Source: Limnohabitans sp. JirII-31 (GTDB lineage: Bacteria; Pseudomonadota; Gammaproteobacteria; Burkholderiales; Burkholderiaceae_C). Taken from it: a stretch of 64,000 nt of DNA. The notes under the pieces were generated by a model. That model saw only the letters and a program-made list of their open reading frames with translations, had not been told where the DNA came from and searched no databases. Positions 42,700 through 55,739 of the stretch are shown one piece after another (the stretch's first letter is position 1; every line of letters starts with the position of its first letter). The position numbers were made by a program, and so were the translations under genes. The stretch is taken from NCBI RefSeq assembly GCF_002778315.1, contig NZ_NESA01000001.1, positions 434,001 to 498,000 of the forward strand, given 5' to 3'.

Positions 42700-44032
42700 C
42701 CAGCACCAAGCTCTTGCGGTCCCAGTTGTATTTGCGCTTGCGGGCCTCGGGCAACCAGTCGGCGTCGACTTGCACAAAGCCGCGCTTCAAGAACCAGTGC
42801 TTGGTGCGGGTGGTCAGCACAAAAATGCTCTTCAAGCCCATGTTGCGCGCCAGTTGCTCAACGCGCTTGAGCACCTTCTCGCCATCGCCTTGGCCCTGCG
42901 ATTGGGGTGACACGGTGAGGGCTGCCATCTCGGCGGTTTTGGCTTCGGGGTAGGGGTAGAGCGCGGCGCAGGCAAAGATCACGCCGTCGTGCTCGATGAC
43001 TGTGTACTGGTTCACATCACGTTCAATCTCGGTGCGATCGCGCTTGACCAGGGTGCCGTCTTTCTCGAACGGTTCAATCAGTTGCAAGATGCCACCCACG
43101 TCTTCGTGCGTGGCTTCGCGCAGCTCTTCGAGTTTTTCGTCTACCACCATGGTGCCAATGCCGTCGTGCATGTACACCTCCAACAGCAACGCGCCATCCA
43201 CCGCAAACGGCAAGATGTGGCTGCGCTCCACGCCCGACTTGCAAGCTTTCACACAGTGCTGCAAATAAAACGCAATGTCAGACGGGTTGGACGTGGCTGG
43301 CAGCGACGCCAACAGTTTTTCTGCGACGTCCAGCGGCAACTCGGTGTCGATGGGGTTGTCTTCGGCCTCGGGCTCGAGTGGGCGCACGCGCAGCCCTGGG
43401 GTTTCGGTCACAAACAACAGTTTGTCGGCCTGCAAGGCGGAGGCCACTGAAGTGGCCACTTCTTCCATGGTCAAGTTGAAAGCTTCGCCGGTGGGCGAAA
43501 AGCCAAACGGGGAGATCAACACCATCGAGCCCGCTGCCAGGGTCTGGGTGATGCCCGCCACATCCACCTTGCGCACCAAGCCCGAGTGCTGGAAGTCCAC
43601 CCCATCCAAGATGCCCACCGGGCGCGCGGTGATGAAGTTGCCCGAAATCACGCGCACCGTGGCGCCTGCCATCGGGGTGTTGGGTAAGCCCTGGCTGAAC
43701 GCTGCTTCAATTTCGTAACGCAGTTGACCGGCGGCTTCTTGCGCGCAGTCGAGCGACACCTCGTCGGTGATGCGCATGCCGTGTGAATACTGGGGCACAT
43801 GGCCCTTGGCCGCCAACTGTTCGTTCACCTGCGGGCGAAAGCCGTGTACCAGCACCACGCGCACGCCCATGCTTTGAATGAGTGCCAAGTCTTGCGCCAA
43901 GTTGGGCAATTTGCCTGCGGCAATGGCTTCGCCTGCGATACCCACCACAAAGGTTTTGCCTCGGTGCATGTGGATGTAGGGCGCGACAGAGCGAAACCAG
44001 GGCACGAAGGTGAAGTTGAAGACAGCGGACAT
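42686..44032 (-). CDS. argA: Amino-acid N-acetyltransferase (N-acetylglutamate synthase)
   Basis: A 448-residue classical ArgA: residues ~20-270 are an amino-acid-kinase-like domain (VVGIAGEAIAAGKLPNLAQD, VLVHGFRPQVN) and ~300-448 a GNAT acetyltransferase (LTVSPQSQGQGDGEKVLKR, VLTTRTKHWFLKRGF). It catalyses the first step of arginine synthesis. ATG 44032 (MSAVFNF) is chosen; the frame remains open upstream. Confidence 0.95.
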   Translation of the reverse strand: MSAVFNFTFVPWFRSVAPYIHMHRGKTFVVGIAGEAIAAGKLPNLAQDLALIQSMGVRVVLVHGFRPQVNEQLAAKGHVPQYSHGMRITDEVSLDCAQEAAGQLRYEIEAAFSQGLPNTPMAGATVRVISGNFITARPVGILDGVDFQHSGLVRKVDVAGITQTLAAGSMVLISPFGFSPTGEAFNLTMEEVATSVASALQADKLLFVTETPGLRVRPLEPEAEDNPIDTELPLDVAEKLLASLPATSNPSDIAFYLQHCVKACKSGVERSHILPFAVDGALLLEVYMHDGIGTMVVDEKLEELREATHEDVGGILQLIEPFEKDGTLVKRDRTEIERDVNQYTVIEHDGVIFACAALYPYPEAKTAEMAALTVSPQSQGQGDGEKVLKRVEQLARNMGLKSIFVLTTRTKHWFLKRGFVQVDADWLPEARKRKYNWDRKSLVLVKQL

Positions 44033-44094
44033 GTAATGTGGCGTGGGGCTTGGCTGGGATAATTGCGGATTGTCTATCAAGATTGCGCCTGCTT

Positions 44095-48318
<4,224 letters not shown>

Positions 48319-48355
48319 AGGATGGTTGAGTCTGGTTGGGGTCGTTTGATCTTGG

Positions 48356-49096
48356 CTAGGTAACTCGTTGCTTTTGACGTTCTTCAATGAATTCCGCGCG
48401 AATTTCATCAAGATGCTTTCTACTTGCATCGAAGTCAGCGAAAGAATATGGCTGTTCGCTCGCAATTTCGGACTTGCAAAGTTTGATTTCCAGTTCAGTG
48501 GCTTCGTAGAACCCAAGCCAGCACTCCCTAGCCGTTGCCATCACTGCAAGCTTGATCACATCTTCAGTTTCCTTTTTTCGTTGTGTTTCAAGTTCGGCAA
48601 CTATCAGAGAACAATTTTTGAGGCGCATTGCACACTCCTCAATGATCAGTAGGAGACTGCCCTCGGACACAAGAAGTGGATCAATAGCAAGTAATCTTGC
48701 GCGGACTTCGTGAAGTTCTGCCGCCTGGAAGTTCCAAGTTTGGTGTGGTTTGCCAATCCGTCTTGCGACATCTTCACATGCCCTAGCGGCCGAATAAAAA
48801 AGCACTCTTAGTGAACGGGCGCGTCGCAACTGAGTTGTGAGATCGTCTTTCTCTTTTCGCTTCAACTCCAAATTGTGCTGACGCTGAACAACAGAAAGCG
48901 CAGCGACAATTGCTGCAATAGAGCCAATAGCTTGAATCCAGGCCGGAGCACTCGATTCAAGAAAATTTGCTACCCAAGACCATCCTGCTAATGCAGTTAA
49001 AACGAGCAATAGAAAGATCGAACCCACAACAATTCCGCCAAACGAAGTGGCCCATACATCTGTCAAAGGGTCTGCGTTCGGGGAGGGTTTATGCAT
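48356..49096 (-). CDS. Hypothetical membrane-anchored coiled-coil protein
   Basis: A 246-residue protein that I do not recognise. One strong hydrophobic segment (GGIVVGSIFLLLVLTALAGW) at residues ~19-40 and a second weaker one (IQAIGSIAAIVAALSVV) near residues 54-70 are followed by a charged, helical region (QHNLELKRKEKDDLTTQLRR). It is AT-richer than its neighbours, sits beside the restriction genes and probably is an accessory gene acquired with them. No enzymatic motif is visible. Confidence 0.75.
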   Translation of the reverse strand: MHKPSPNADPLTDVWATSFGGIVVGSIFLLLVLTALAGWSWVANFLESSAPAWIQAIGSIAAIVAALSVVQRQHNLELKRKEKDDLTTQLRRARSLRVLFYSAARACEDVARRIGKPHQTWNFQAAELHEVRARLLAIDPLLVSEGSLLLIIEECAMRLKNCSLIVAELETQRKKETEDVIKLAVMATARECWLGFYEATELEIKLCKSEIASEQPYSFADFDASRKHLDEIRAEFIEERQKQRVT

Positions 49097-49165
49097 TAGT
49101 TAAATCCTGGCGTGTTGTGAGGGGCGCAGACACTTTCGCTGAATCAACGGGAGTGCTGCGGTCAG

Positions 49166-51567
49166 TCAAACTGAATACAAATATTGCTGAAACCCGACAA
49201 ACGCCTTCCTCACCTGCACCGCATCCCCCAAGTCCGCCATCGCGTCATTGAGCGCATTGTTGTAGCGCAGCTTGAGCAATGGTGTGAGTTTTTCGGCGTC
49301 TAGTTCGTCTACGCCTTGGGTCACGTATTGGTCGAGCACAAAGCTTAAGAAGGCTTGTTGCTTTTGGTCATACGTCAGTGCGTTGTGGGCTTTGGCGCGT
49401 TCTGCGCGGGTGGCGCGTGTTTCGGTGGGTAGCGCAAAGGCCACGTAGGCCAACACGTCAAACAGATCGCTTTTTTCGGCTTCGATGATGCGTTGCATTT
49501 CACGCAAGGGTTCGCGGCCAAAGCCTTGATCGGCCAAACCATTGAGCAGGCCTTTGCGTGTGGCGGGGTCGGCCCACAAGGTGCGCAGCTCGTCTTCGTT
49601 TTTGAAGAACTCGGGCAGTGCGCCAAATAGGCTTTCTAAAAACTGTGCGGGCGACAGCGGCTTGCCATCCGGCCCCCAGTAGCTGGTGGACGACATGTGC
49701 TGAATGGTGCGTTGCTTGCCATCGGCCAGTTGGATCACCAGTTTTTCTGGGCGCTGCGTGGTGCCGCCTTTGGGCTCGTTCAATTCGCCGGGGGTGCTTG
49801 GTGCTTTGGACTTGTAGCTGTCAGGCACGGGCGGGTCATCTGGCTCTACAGGTTCGCCATCCCACTCTGGGTCGCTGAACAGGTGGTGCGCTTTGACGAA
49901 GTCGTAAATGGTGAAGTAGTCCTTGTCGTCATACAGGCGCGTGCCACGTCCAATGATTTGTTTGAACTCAATCATCGAGTTCACAGGGCGCATCAGCACG
50001 ATGTTGCGCACGTTGCGCGCGTCCACACCGGTAGAGAGTTTTTGTGAGGTGGTCAGAATGGTGGGCAGCGTTTTCTCGTTGTCTTGAAATTGGCTGAGGT
50101 GCTGCTCGCCCAGCTTGCCATCGTCAGAGGTGACGCGCACGCAGTAGTCGGGCGAGGTGCTGGTTTTCATTTGGTTGATCAGGTCGCGCACCATCAGCGC
50201 GTGCGCTTGGGTGGCACAAAACACAATGGTTTTTTCGCGCTGGTTGATGCTGCCCATCAACAGCTTGATGCGGTAGGCCTCGCGGTCTTTGATTTCGATG
50301 ATGCGGTTGAAGTCTTTTTCTTCAAACCGTTTGCCTTGCTCCACCTCGCCCAGCAGCACCATGTCGTCGGCGGTGTACACGTATTCGTCCAGCGTGGTGG
50401 CAATTTGCTTCACGCGAAAGGGCGTCAAGAAGCCATCGTTGATGCCCTCTTTGAGCGAGTAGGTGAACACCGGGTCGCCAAAGTAGGCGTAGGTGTCGGC
50501 GTTGAGCGTGCGCTTGGGTGTGGCTGTGAGCCCCAGCTGAACAGCGGGTTTGAAGTACTCAAGAATGGCGCGCCACGAGCCTTCGTCGTTGGCACCGCCA
50601 CGGTGGCATTCGTCGATGATGATGAAGTCGAAGAAGTCGGCGGGGTAGTCGCCAAAGTAGGGCGATGGTTTTCCGTCTTTGGGAGGCCCGCTCATGAAGG
50701 TTTGAAAGATGGTGAAAAACACGCTGCCGTTTTTGGGCACGCGGCCTTTCTTCTTGATCTCGTCGGGCTCAATGCGCACCAGCGCATCGTCGGGGAAAGG
50801 CGAGAACGCGTTGTACGCTTGGTTGGCCAAGATGTTGCGATCCGCCAAAAATAAAATGCGCGGGCGGCGGCTGGGCTCTGTGCCATCACGCCAGTCCTTC
50901 AAGTTCCAGCGGCTGTGAAACAGCTTCCACGCCAGCTGAAATGCGATGAAGGTCTTGCCTGTGCCCGTAGCCAGTGTGAGCAGCACACGGTCGTTGCCTT
51001 GGGCCACCGATTCAAGCACGCGGGTAATGGCGGTTTCTTGGTAGTAGCGGCCCGTCCAAGTGCCGCCTTTGTCTTCTAGCGGCACGGCTGCAAAGCGTTT
51101 GCGCCACGCGGCGGCTTGTTGCAAGCTCTCGCCAAAGGCCATGTCCCACAGTTCGTCGGGTGTGGGGTAGCGGGCCACTTCACCCTCGGCCCCCGTGTGC
51201 ATGTTGATGCCGTAAATGCCTTGGCCGTTGGTGGCGTAGGTGTGGCGAATCGCCAGCTTGGCCGCGTAGCTTTTGGCTTGGCCTACGCCTTCGGTCAGTG
51301 GCTTGGCCTACGCCTTCGGTCAGTGGCTTGGCCTACGCCTTCCGTCAGTGGCTTGGCCCAAGCCTTGGCCTCGATCACGGCCAGCTTGGTGTTGCGGTAG
51401 ACCAGCACATAGTCAGCAACGTCGGCCCGCGCCCGCTTGCCTGCGCCTTGCAGGCGACCTGCGGTGATGTTGTGTTCACGCAAAACCCTACTGCCTTCCA
51501 CCTGGCCCCAGCCTGCGGCGGCTAAGGCTGGATCGATGTGCTCTGCGCGGGTTTCGGCTTCGTTCAT
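49166..51567 (-). pseudogene. hsdR: Type I restriction endonuclease subunit R, frameshifted by a tandem repeat
   Basis: The N-terminal piece (51567-51295, MNEAETRAEH...) has the nuclease motif ADVADYVLVYRNTKLAVIEAK and stops at 51295. The remainder continues in another frame, with Walker A TGTGKTFIAF, DECHRGGANDEG and the C-terminal EcoEI-type region, ending at 49166. Three copies of a 25-bp repeat at 51277-51351 cause the shift. With one copy, the reading frame runs EAKAWAKPLTEGVGQAKSYA into the helicase part, as in EcoEI HsdR; with four copies it would also be in frame. As read here the protein is truncated after its nuclease motif. Confidence 0.88.
51277..51358. repeat. 25-bp tandem repeat (3 copies plus partial) in hsdR
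   Basis: Units at 51277-51301, 51302-51326 and 51327-51351 (third with one mismatch), and a 7-bp partial copy (cttggcc) at 51352-51358. The unit length is not a multiple of three, so copy number sets the hsdR frame. Only 1, 4 or 7 copies keep it open. Confidence 0.93.
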
Positions 51568-52005
51568 TTGCTTGGTAATTTTGATAACCAAAGCAGTGTA
51601 GCTAATTTGAATTCAGTCGCAGTCGGTGACATGTTGTCACCGACTGCGCATCAAAAGACTTTTTGGGATGCTCACCTGAGCCGATTTTTAGTATTTTGTT
51701 GACGTCAACAAAATGGTCCTCGACAGCTTCAGTTGGTTACAGCGCGTAATCGACTCAAAGTCATGTCGCAAACGGGCTGCCCTTTTGCAGCCGAAGGCGA
51801 TGGTTTTGGTGGGGGAATCAAAACCCAATTAAGAAAACTTGGGTGTTTGAAAGTTGTCTAAGTTATTGATTTTTGCGGAAAATAAATTTTTCAGGAGTCA
51901 ATGGGAGGGGAGTTGATCAAAACTCGATCAAGAAATTTGTGCCTCAAAAAAGCCAGTGGGATGAGACGCAAATTGGTTTATGACTCGCGGGTGAGTCACA
52001 AACAC
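51568..52005. promoter_or_regulatory. AT-rich gene-free gap with two perfect palindromes
   Basis: 438 bp between the DUF262 gene and hsdR. It contains a 13-bp-arm hairpin (GCAGTCGGTGACA / TGTCACCGACTGC, 51619-51631 and 51635-51647, 3-nt loop) and a 22-bp perfect palindrome at 51694-51715 (half-site ATTTTGTTGAC). Possible terminator for the upstream transcript, hsdR promoter or regulator site. I see no gene here; a 60-codon plus-strand frame at 51901-52083 has no supporting features. Confidence 0.5.
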
Positions 52006-53706
52006 TCAAACAAAGTCCGAGCGCCACACATGCGCTGCCCGCTGGGCCATGCGTTCTTGGCGCAGGGCCAGGGCGGCAGGTGACCAATCGGTCTGATCGG
52101 TTTGCCCCAATGCTATGGCGGTGGCATAACTGCTTCGCCCGTACTCGGTTCGCTTCTCTTCAAAACTGCCGTTTTGGCATTGGCGGTTGATGGTCGGCTC
52201 CAGCAGCATCAGGTTGCCCAAGCGGTAGATGAAGTCTTTCTGGCGATCTGGGTTGAAGAGTTCGTCCCATTGCGCAGAGGGGTTCTCGGGCAGGATGTGC
52301 TCAATGGTGCCGGTGTCGCTTTCCCAATCGTGATGCTTGCCAGATGCGTCGCTTTCCAGTGCGCACAACAGGTATTTCGCCACTTTCTTGCGGCGTCCGG
52401 TGGTGTCCATTTCTTTATGAGAAAAGTCACGGACAAATTTTTCATCGTCCACGTAGACGCTGCGCAGCTGCACAAACACTTCTGCAGGCGTACGGATAGC
52501 GCCATCCAGTAAGGCCTTGGCGGACCGGTGATAGGCAGGCTCCAGCTCGTTGGTGTTCAAGCTGCCAATGACGGTGTAGCGCACCGACAGCACGCACAGC
52601 AGTTTGAGTACGCGGGTGAAATCGTCAGCGTTCATTTGCTCCCATGCGGCAAACACCAAAGGCATGTGCTGGCGCACGCCAAATAACTGCAAGTCGCGTA
52701 CATAGGGCTTGGCAGCTGGGCGGTCCAGCCAAAACTCGTGCGCGGTGTCGTCCATGGCAGCGAACAGGTCTGCGCGTTGCTCCAGTGCGTCCATCAAGGC
52801 AAACACATCAGTCGATGTTTTGACCTCTTCGCGCACCTTCTTGAACAGGCGCTGTTTGCGAATCTGCGGGAACCGGCACAGCAGGTGGTAACGTAAAAAG
52901 TCCGGAAAGCGCTCGTGCTTGACCTTGCCGATCATCTGACGCCAGCGGCGCTGCAGGGCATCTAAATCGGTGCGCACAGGCACGCGAGAGAATAAGAAGT
53001 TCTTGAGCAAATCGGTGGAGGACAGCTCTAGGCCACGTGCATTGAGCGTTTCAAATACGGTGTAGGCGCTGATGTCGTCTTCCACCGTGATCAGAATGAA
53101 CAGCAGTTGCCGTGCCACCGTGTCAGACAGCAGGCGCGCCAACGCTTCGCCTTCCAGGCCAGAATCCAGAAGTCGTTTTTGAAACCACCCAAAGCATTGC
53201 CACAACAAGCGATTGGACTTGGGCAGGCCGCGGGGGTTGCCTGGAGTGCGCACCTGGACCAGGTAGTCTTGATAAAAACCGTCGTCGGTCTCGTTCAGGA
53301 AAAGCTTGCTGCTTTGCAACAGAGAGGCGGGGTCTTTCTCGCCAATGAACCTTTTGCGCAGCTCAGATGCACGTTCGGCATTGGCCTCTTTTGTGGCCGC
53401 ATCACCGGGCAGCTGGCGCAGGCGATCAATGACTGCCAAGGCTAACACGCTCAGTGTTGCAACCCGTTGTTGGCCATCAATGATTTGAAATTCGCGGTCA
53501 GAGACAGCCTCGACCACCAAAGCACCCATGTAGTGAAAGCTGCCGGGTGTACTCAGCAACTCCTGAATGTCGTTCCACAGGTCTTCCCACTGTTCTTCTT
53601 CCCAAGCGTAGTCGCGTTGAAATGACGGGACGCGGTACTTTTTGCCGTTACCGATCAAGTCCAGAAAGGTAACGTCTTGTGTCTTTAACAAATTGCTTTT
53701 GGCCAT
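52006..53706 (-). CDS. DUF262/DUF1524 protein (GmrSD-like restriction factor)
   Basis: A 566-residue protein with an N-terminal DUF262 domain (VPSFQRDYAWEEEQWEDLW, IIDGQQRVATLSV) and a C-terminal HNH-type DUF1524 domain (GTIEHILPENPSAQWDEL, YRLGNLMLLE). GmrSD enzymes restrict phage DNA with modified bases using a nucleotide-dependent DUF262 part and a DUF1524 nuclease. It is encoded between hsdS and hsdR, on the same strand, and is probably an additional defence effector. Confidence 0.9.
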   Translation of the reverse strand: MAKSNLLKTQDVTFLDLIGNGKKYRVPSFQRDYAWEEEQWEDLWNDIQELLSTPGSFHYMGALVVEAVSDREFQIIDGQQRVATLSVLALAVIDRLRQLPGDAATKEANAERASELRKRFIGEKDPASLLQSSKLFLNETDDGFYQDYLVQVRTPGNPRGLPKSNRLLWQCFGWFQKRLLDSGLEGEALARLLSDTVARQLLFILITVEDDISAYTVFETLNARGLELSSTDLLKNFLFSRVPVRTDLDALQRRWRQMIGKVKHERFPDFLRYHLLCRFPQIRKQRLFKKVREEVKTSTDVFALMDALEQRADLFAAMDDTAHEFWLDRPAAKPYVRDLQLFGVRQHMPLVFAAWEQMNADDFTRVLKLLCVLSVRYTVIGSLNTNELEPAYHRSAKALLDGAIRTPAEVFVQLRSVYVDDEKFVRDFSHKEMDTTGRRKKVAKYLLCALESDASGKHHDWESDTGTIEHILPENPSAQWDELFNPDRQKDFIYRLGNLMLLEPTINRQCQNGSFEEKRTEYGRSSYATAIALGQTDQTDWSPAALALRQERMAQRAAHVWRSDFV

Positions 53707-53773
53707 GTGGAATCTTGGGCGGGGTGTGAAGTACTTATTTTGCCTTGGGTGTCAGTCAGCGCAAATTTTGCAC

Positions 53774-54979
53774 CTACTGCGACAGCTGCCCACTGAAGGC
53801 GTGGTGCAGCAGGGATTTTTTGAGGTCGTCTAGGGCGGTGAGTTTTTGGCCTTGTATCTCTGTCAGTCGGTTGGTTTGCTCTTCTGCATCTTGCAGCGCT
53901 TTGGCGATGGCTGCTTGTTGCGAAGGGTGGGGGACTGGTATCTGGATTTGGCGCAGGTCGCGGATGTTGATTTGCATGAGCGCGGTTCCGTACGTTTTGG
54001 CTCGGATTTGCGCTTGCACGGGGGCTGATCGCATGAGGAAGTAACCCAACTCTTGCGAGACGCTTTGGGGATTGAAACGGATGGGCACGATGCCGCGAGT
54101 CACGTTGGCCCCAGCCAAAGCTGATGATGCACACGACAGGGTGCCGGTTGTGCCACGTACGCACAACAGCACCTCTCCGCCTTTGAGTTTGGTGCGCTCG
54201 TAGCCTTTGGCCAAAGTGGGGTCGATGCGTTTCAAACCGCCCAACTCAATGAGCGGACGATCCAGGTTGACCGGGCGCACGATGGGCAGACCTGATTCAA
54301 ATTCGTCGCCAGGCTGCACGATGCCGTACGAAAGACTGCAGTCGGCCTCCACGATTTCCTCCAGGCTTTGTATGGTGCAGTTGGCCGATGGGGCAGACAG
54401 TATTTGCGCACTGAGTTCGTTCGCGAGCTCGCGGGCGTTTTGGAGGTTCTTTTCGGCGTTGGCTTTGGCGGTGGCGATGTCGGCAAAGGCTTCGTCGAGG
54501 AGGGTGACGATGCGGCGTTGTTCTGGACGTGGCGGGTAACGTAGGCGTTGTGCTCGCACTTCGGCATCGGTCACGGCGGGGTAGCTCGCACCTTTTTGAA
54601 GTGCCTCCATGCTGCTCATGAATTCGTCGGTGAACAGCGAATAAAAAAGGTACTGTTCATCTATTTCGGCAGATGGGCGCATGACGAAATAGCCGGTGCT
54701 ACAAATCTGTCCATCAAGCTCTACGGGTACTCGTGCGATTCGTTTGAGAGTTGGGCGAATCGTTGCAAATATCACATCGCCAGTTTTCACTAGCCGCCGT
54801 GCCCGACTAGGGGCATCTCTGCCTTTGAGGCGCTGAGTTTCTTCGACTTCATAGGATTCGTTTGAAACAGACGAAACATCGATGTAGTCGAATTCCTTAT
54901 CTGGTGTGATTGCCGGATTGAATGTCTCCGTTTTGAGGAGAACTTCACCAAGAGATTTAGCTACCCACCCCGCCTTCAC
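53774..54979 (-). CDS. hsdS: Type I restriction-modification specificity subunit
   Basis: A 401-residue HsdS with two target-recognition regions and conserved helical linkers (PPRPEQRRIVTLLDEAFADIA; VPHPSQQAAIAKALQDAEEQ). It determines the DNA target of both HsdM and HsdR. The start is GTG at 54977-54979, overlapping the mntA stop by 4 bp (GTGA). Target sequence cannot be read from the protein. Confidence 0.93.
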   Translation of the reverse strand: MKAGWVAKSLGEVLLKTETFNPAITPDKEFDYIDVSSVSNESYEVEETQRLKGRDAPSRARRLVKTGDVIFATIRPTLKRIARVPVELDGQICSTGYFVMRPSAEIDEQYLFYSLFTDEFMSSMEALQKGASYPAVTDAEVRAQRLRYPPRPEQRRIVTLLDEAFADIATAKANAEKNLQNARELANELSAQILSAPSANCTIQSLEEIVEADCSLSYGIVQPGDEFESGLPIVRPVNLDRPLIELGGLKRIDPTLAKGYERTKLKGGEVLLCVRGTTGTLSCASSALAGANVTRGIVPIRFNPQSVSQELGYFLMRSAPVQAQIRAKTYGTALMQINIRDLRQIQIPVPHPSQQAAIAKALQDAEEQTNRLTEIQGQKLTALDDLKKSLLHHAFSGQLSQ

Positions 54980-55314
54980 GCCACTCCCTCCCCACGCACA
55001 TACAAGACCTTGCCCACACGTTCAATGTGTTCGCGCAGCTCGGCGTTGCTCAGTTGGTCGAACACTGACAGGTCAACGGTGTAGGGCAGCAGCAGTTCGT
55101 CTATTTCGTCGAGGATGTCGCCCAGCTCGCGGTGGTCAATTTGCGCATCCGCCGCAGCGTGCAAGGTCAGGTCGATGTCGGAGCCTGGGCGGTAGTTGCC
55201 TTTGGCACGCGAGCCATAGACGACGGCGCGCTCGACATGGGGGTGTTGCGCCAGGGTGTCACGGATTTTTTGTAGTGTGCTCGGGCTCAGGCCGAATGCG
55301 GTGTCAGCGCTCAT
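54976..55314 (-). CDS. mntA: MntA-type minimal nucleotidyltransferase antitoxin
   Basis: A 112-residue minimal nucleotidyltransferase. VVYGSRAKGNYRPGSDIDLTL contains the GSX10DXD motif of MntA, with the catalytic aspartates. Known MntA adds AMP groups to the HepT toxin to silence it. ATG at 55314 overlaps the HepT stop by 4 bp; its own stop overlaps hsdS. Confidence 0.92.
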   Translation of the reverse strand: MSADTAFGLSPSTLQKIRDTLAQHPHVERAVVYGSRAKGNYRPGSDIDLTLHAAADAQIDHRELGDILDEIDELLLPYTVDLSVFDQLSNAELREHIERVGKVLYVRGEGVA

Positions 55315-55739
55315 GCTTGCGGGTCTGGTGCGTTGCGCAGTGCGACCATCGTGGCCGACAGCGCCACAAAGGCGGGGTAAAAGCGTTGCAGGATGTCTTG
55401 TGCAATGCGTTCGGCCACATCCAGGTTGTAGGTGTGCGATGTCTGGTTACGGTCTTTGATCATGTCCATCCACACGTCACCATCCGCAACGAGCGCATTT
55501 TTGAAAGCCAAGCGGGTGGTATCGCGTGAGCCGATGATGCCTGTGAAGCCTTTGCTTTCCAGGTAGTCCTTGAGCACGTTCCAGCCCAGTTCGTGGGTGA
55601 ATTCAAAGCCTTGAATCAGGCCTTGTTTTTCAAGCTTGGTCAGGGGGCGTTGTTGTCCCAGCTCCACCGCTTCGGTCAAGGTTTGTAGGGCGTTGGTGTA
55701 GTTGTGAAAGCGTTGCTTCCAGCGGATGTCTTCAGTCAT
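55311..55739 (-). CDS. hepT: HepT-type HEPN ribonuclease toxin
   Basis: A 142-residue HEPN protein (HI0074/NTase-substrate-binding family). DRNQTSHTYNL contains the RX4HXY toxin motif, whose tyrosine is the known AMP-acceptor of MntA. The ATG at 55739 follows AGGAG and overlaps the hsdM stop by 8 bp. Encoded between hsdM and hsdS, so probably expressed with the restriction system. Confidence 0.9.
   Translation of the reverse strand: MTEDIRWKQRFHNYTNALQTLTEAVELGQQRPLTKLEKQGLIQGFEFTHELGWNVLKDYLESKGFTGIIGSRDTTRLAFKNALVADGDVWMDMIKDRNQTSHTYNLDVAERIAQDILQRFYPAFVALSATMVALRNAPDPQA

Noticed and set aside
51277..51358. CRISPR array
   Set aside because: The 25-bp repeats are directly adjacent with no spacers and lie inside hsdR.
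49166..51567. hsdR break as a simple assembly error
   Set aside because: Not fully excluded, but the repeat units differ by a base and the exact unit structure favours a true tandem repeat; listed as a check in the findings.
51901..52083. Small 60-codon plus-strand gene with a GGAG upstream
   Set aside because: It overlaps the end of the DUF262 gene on the opposite strand and shows no family features; probably chance.
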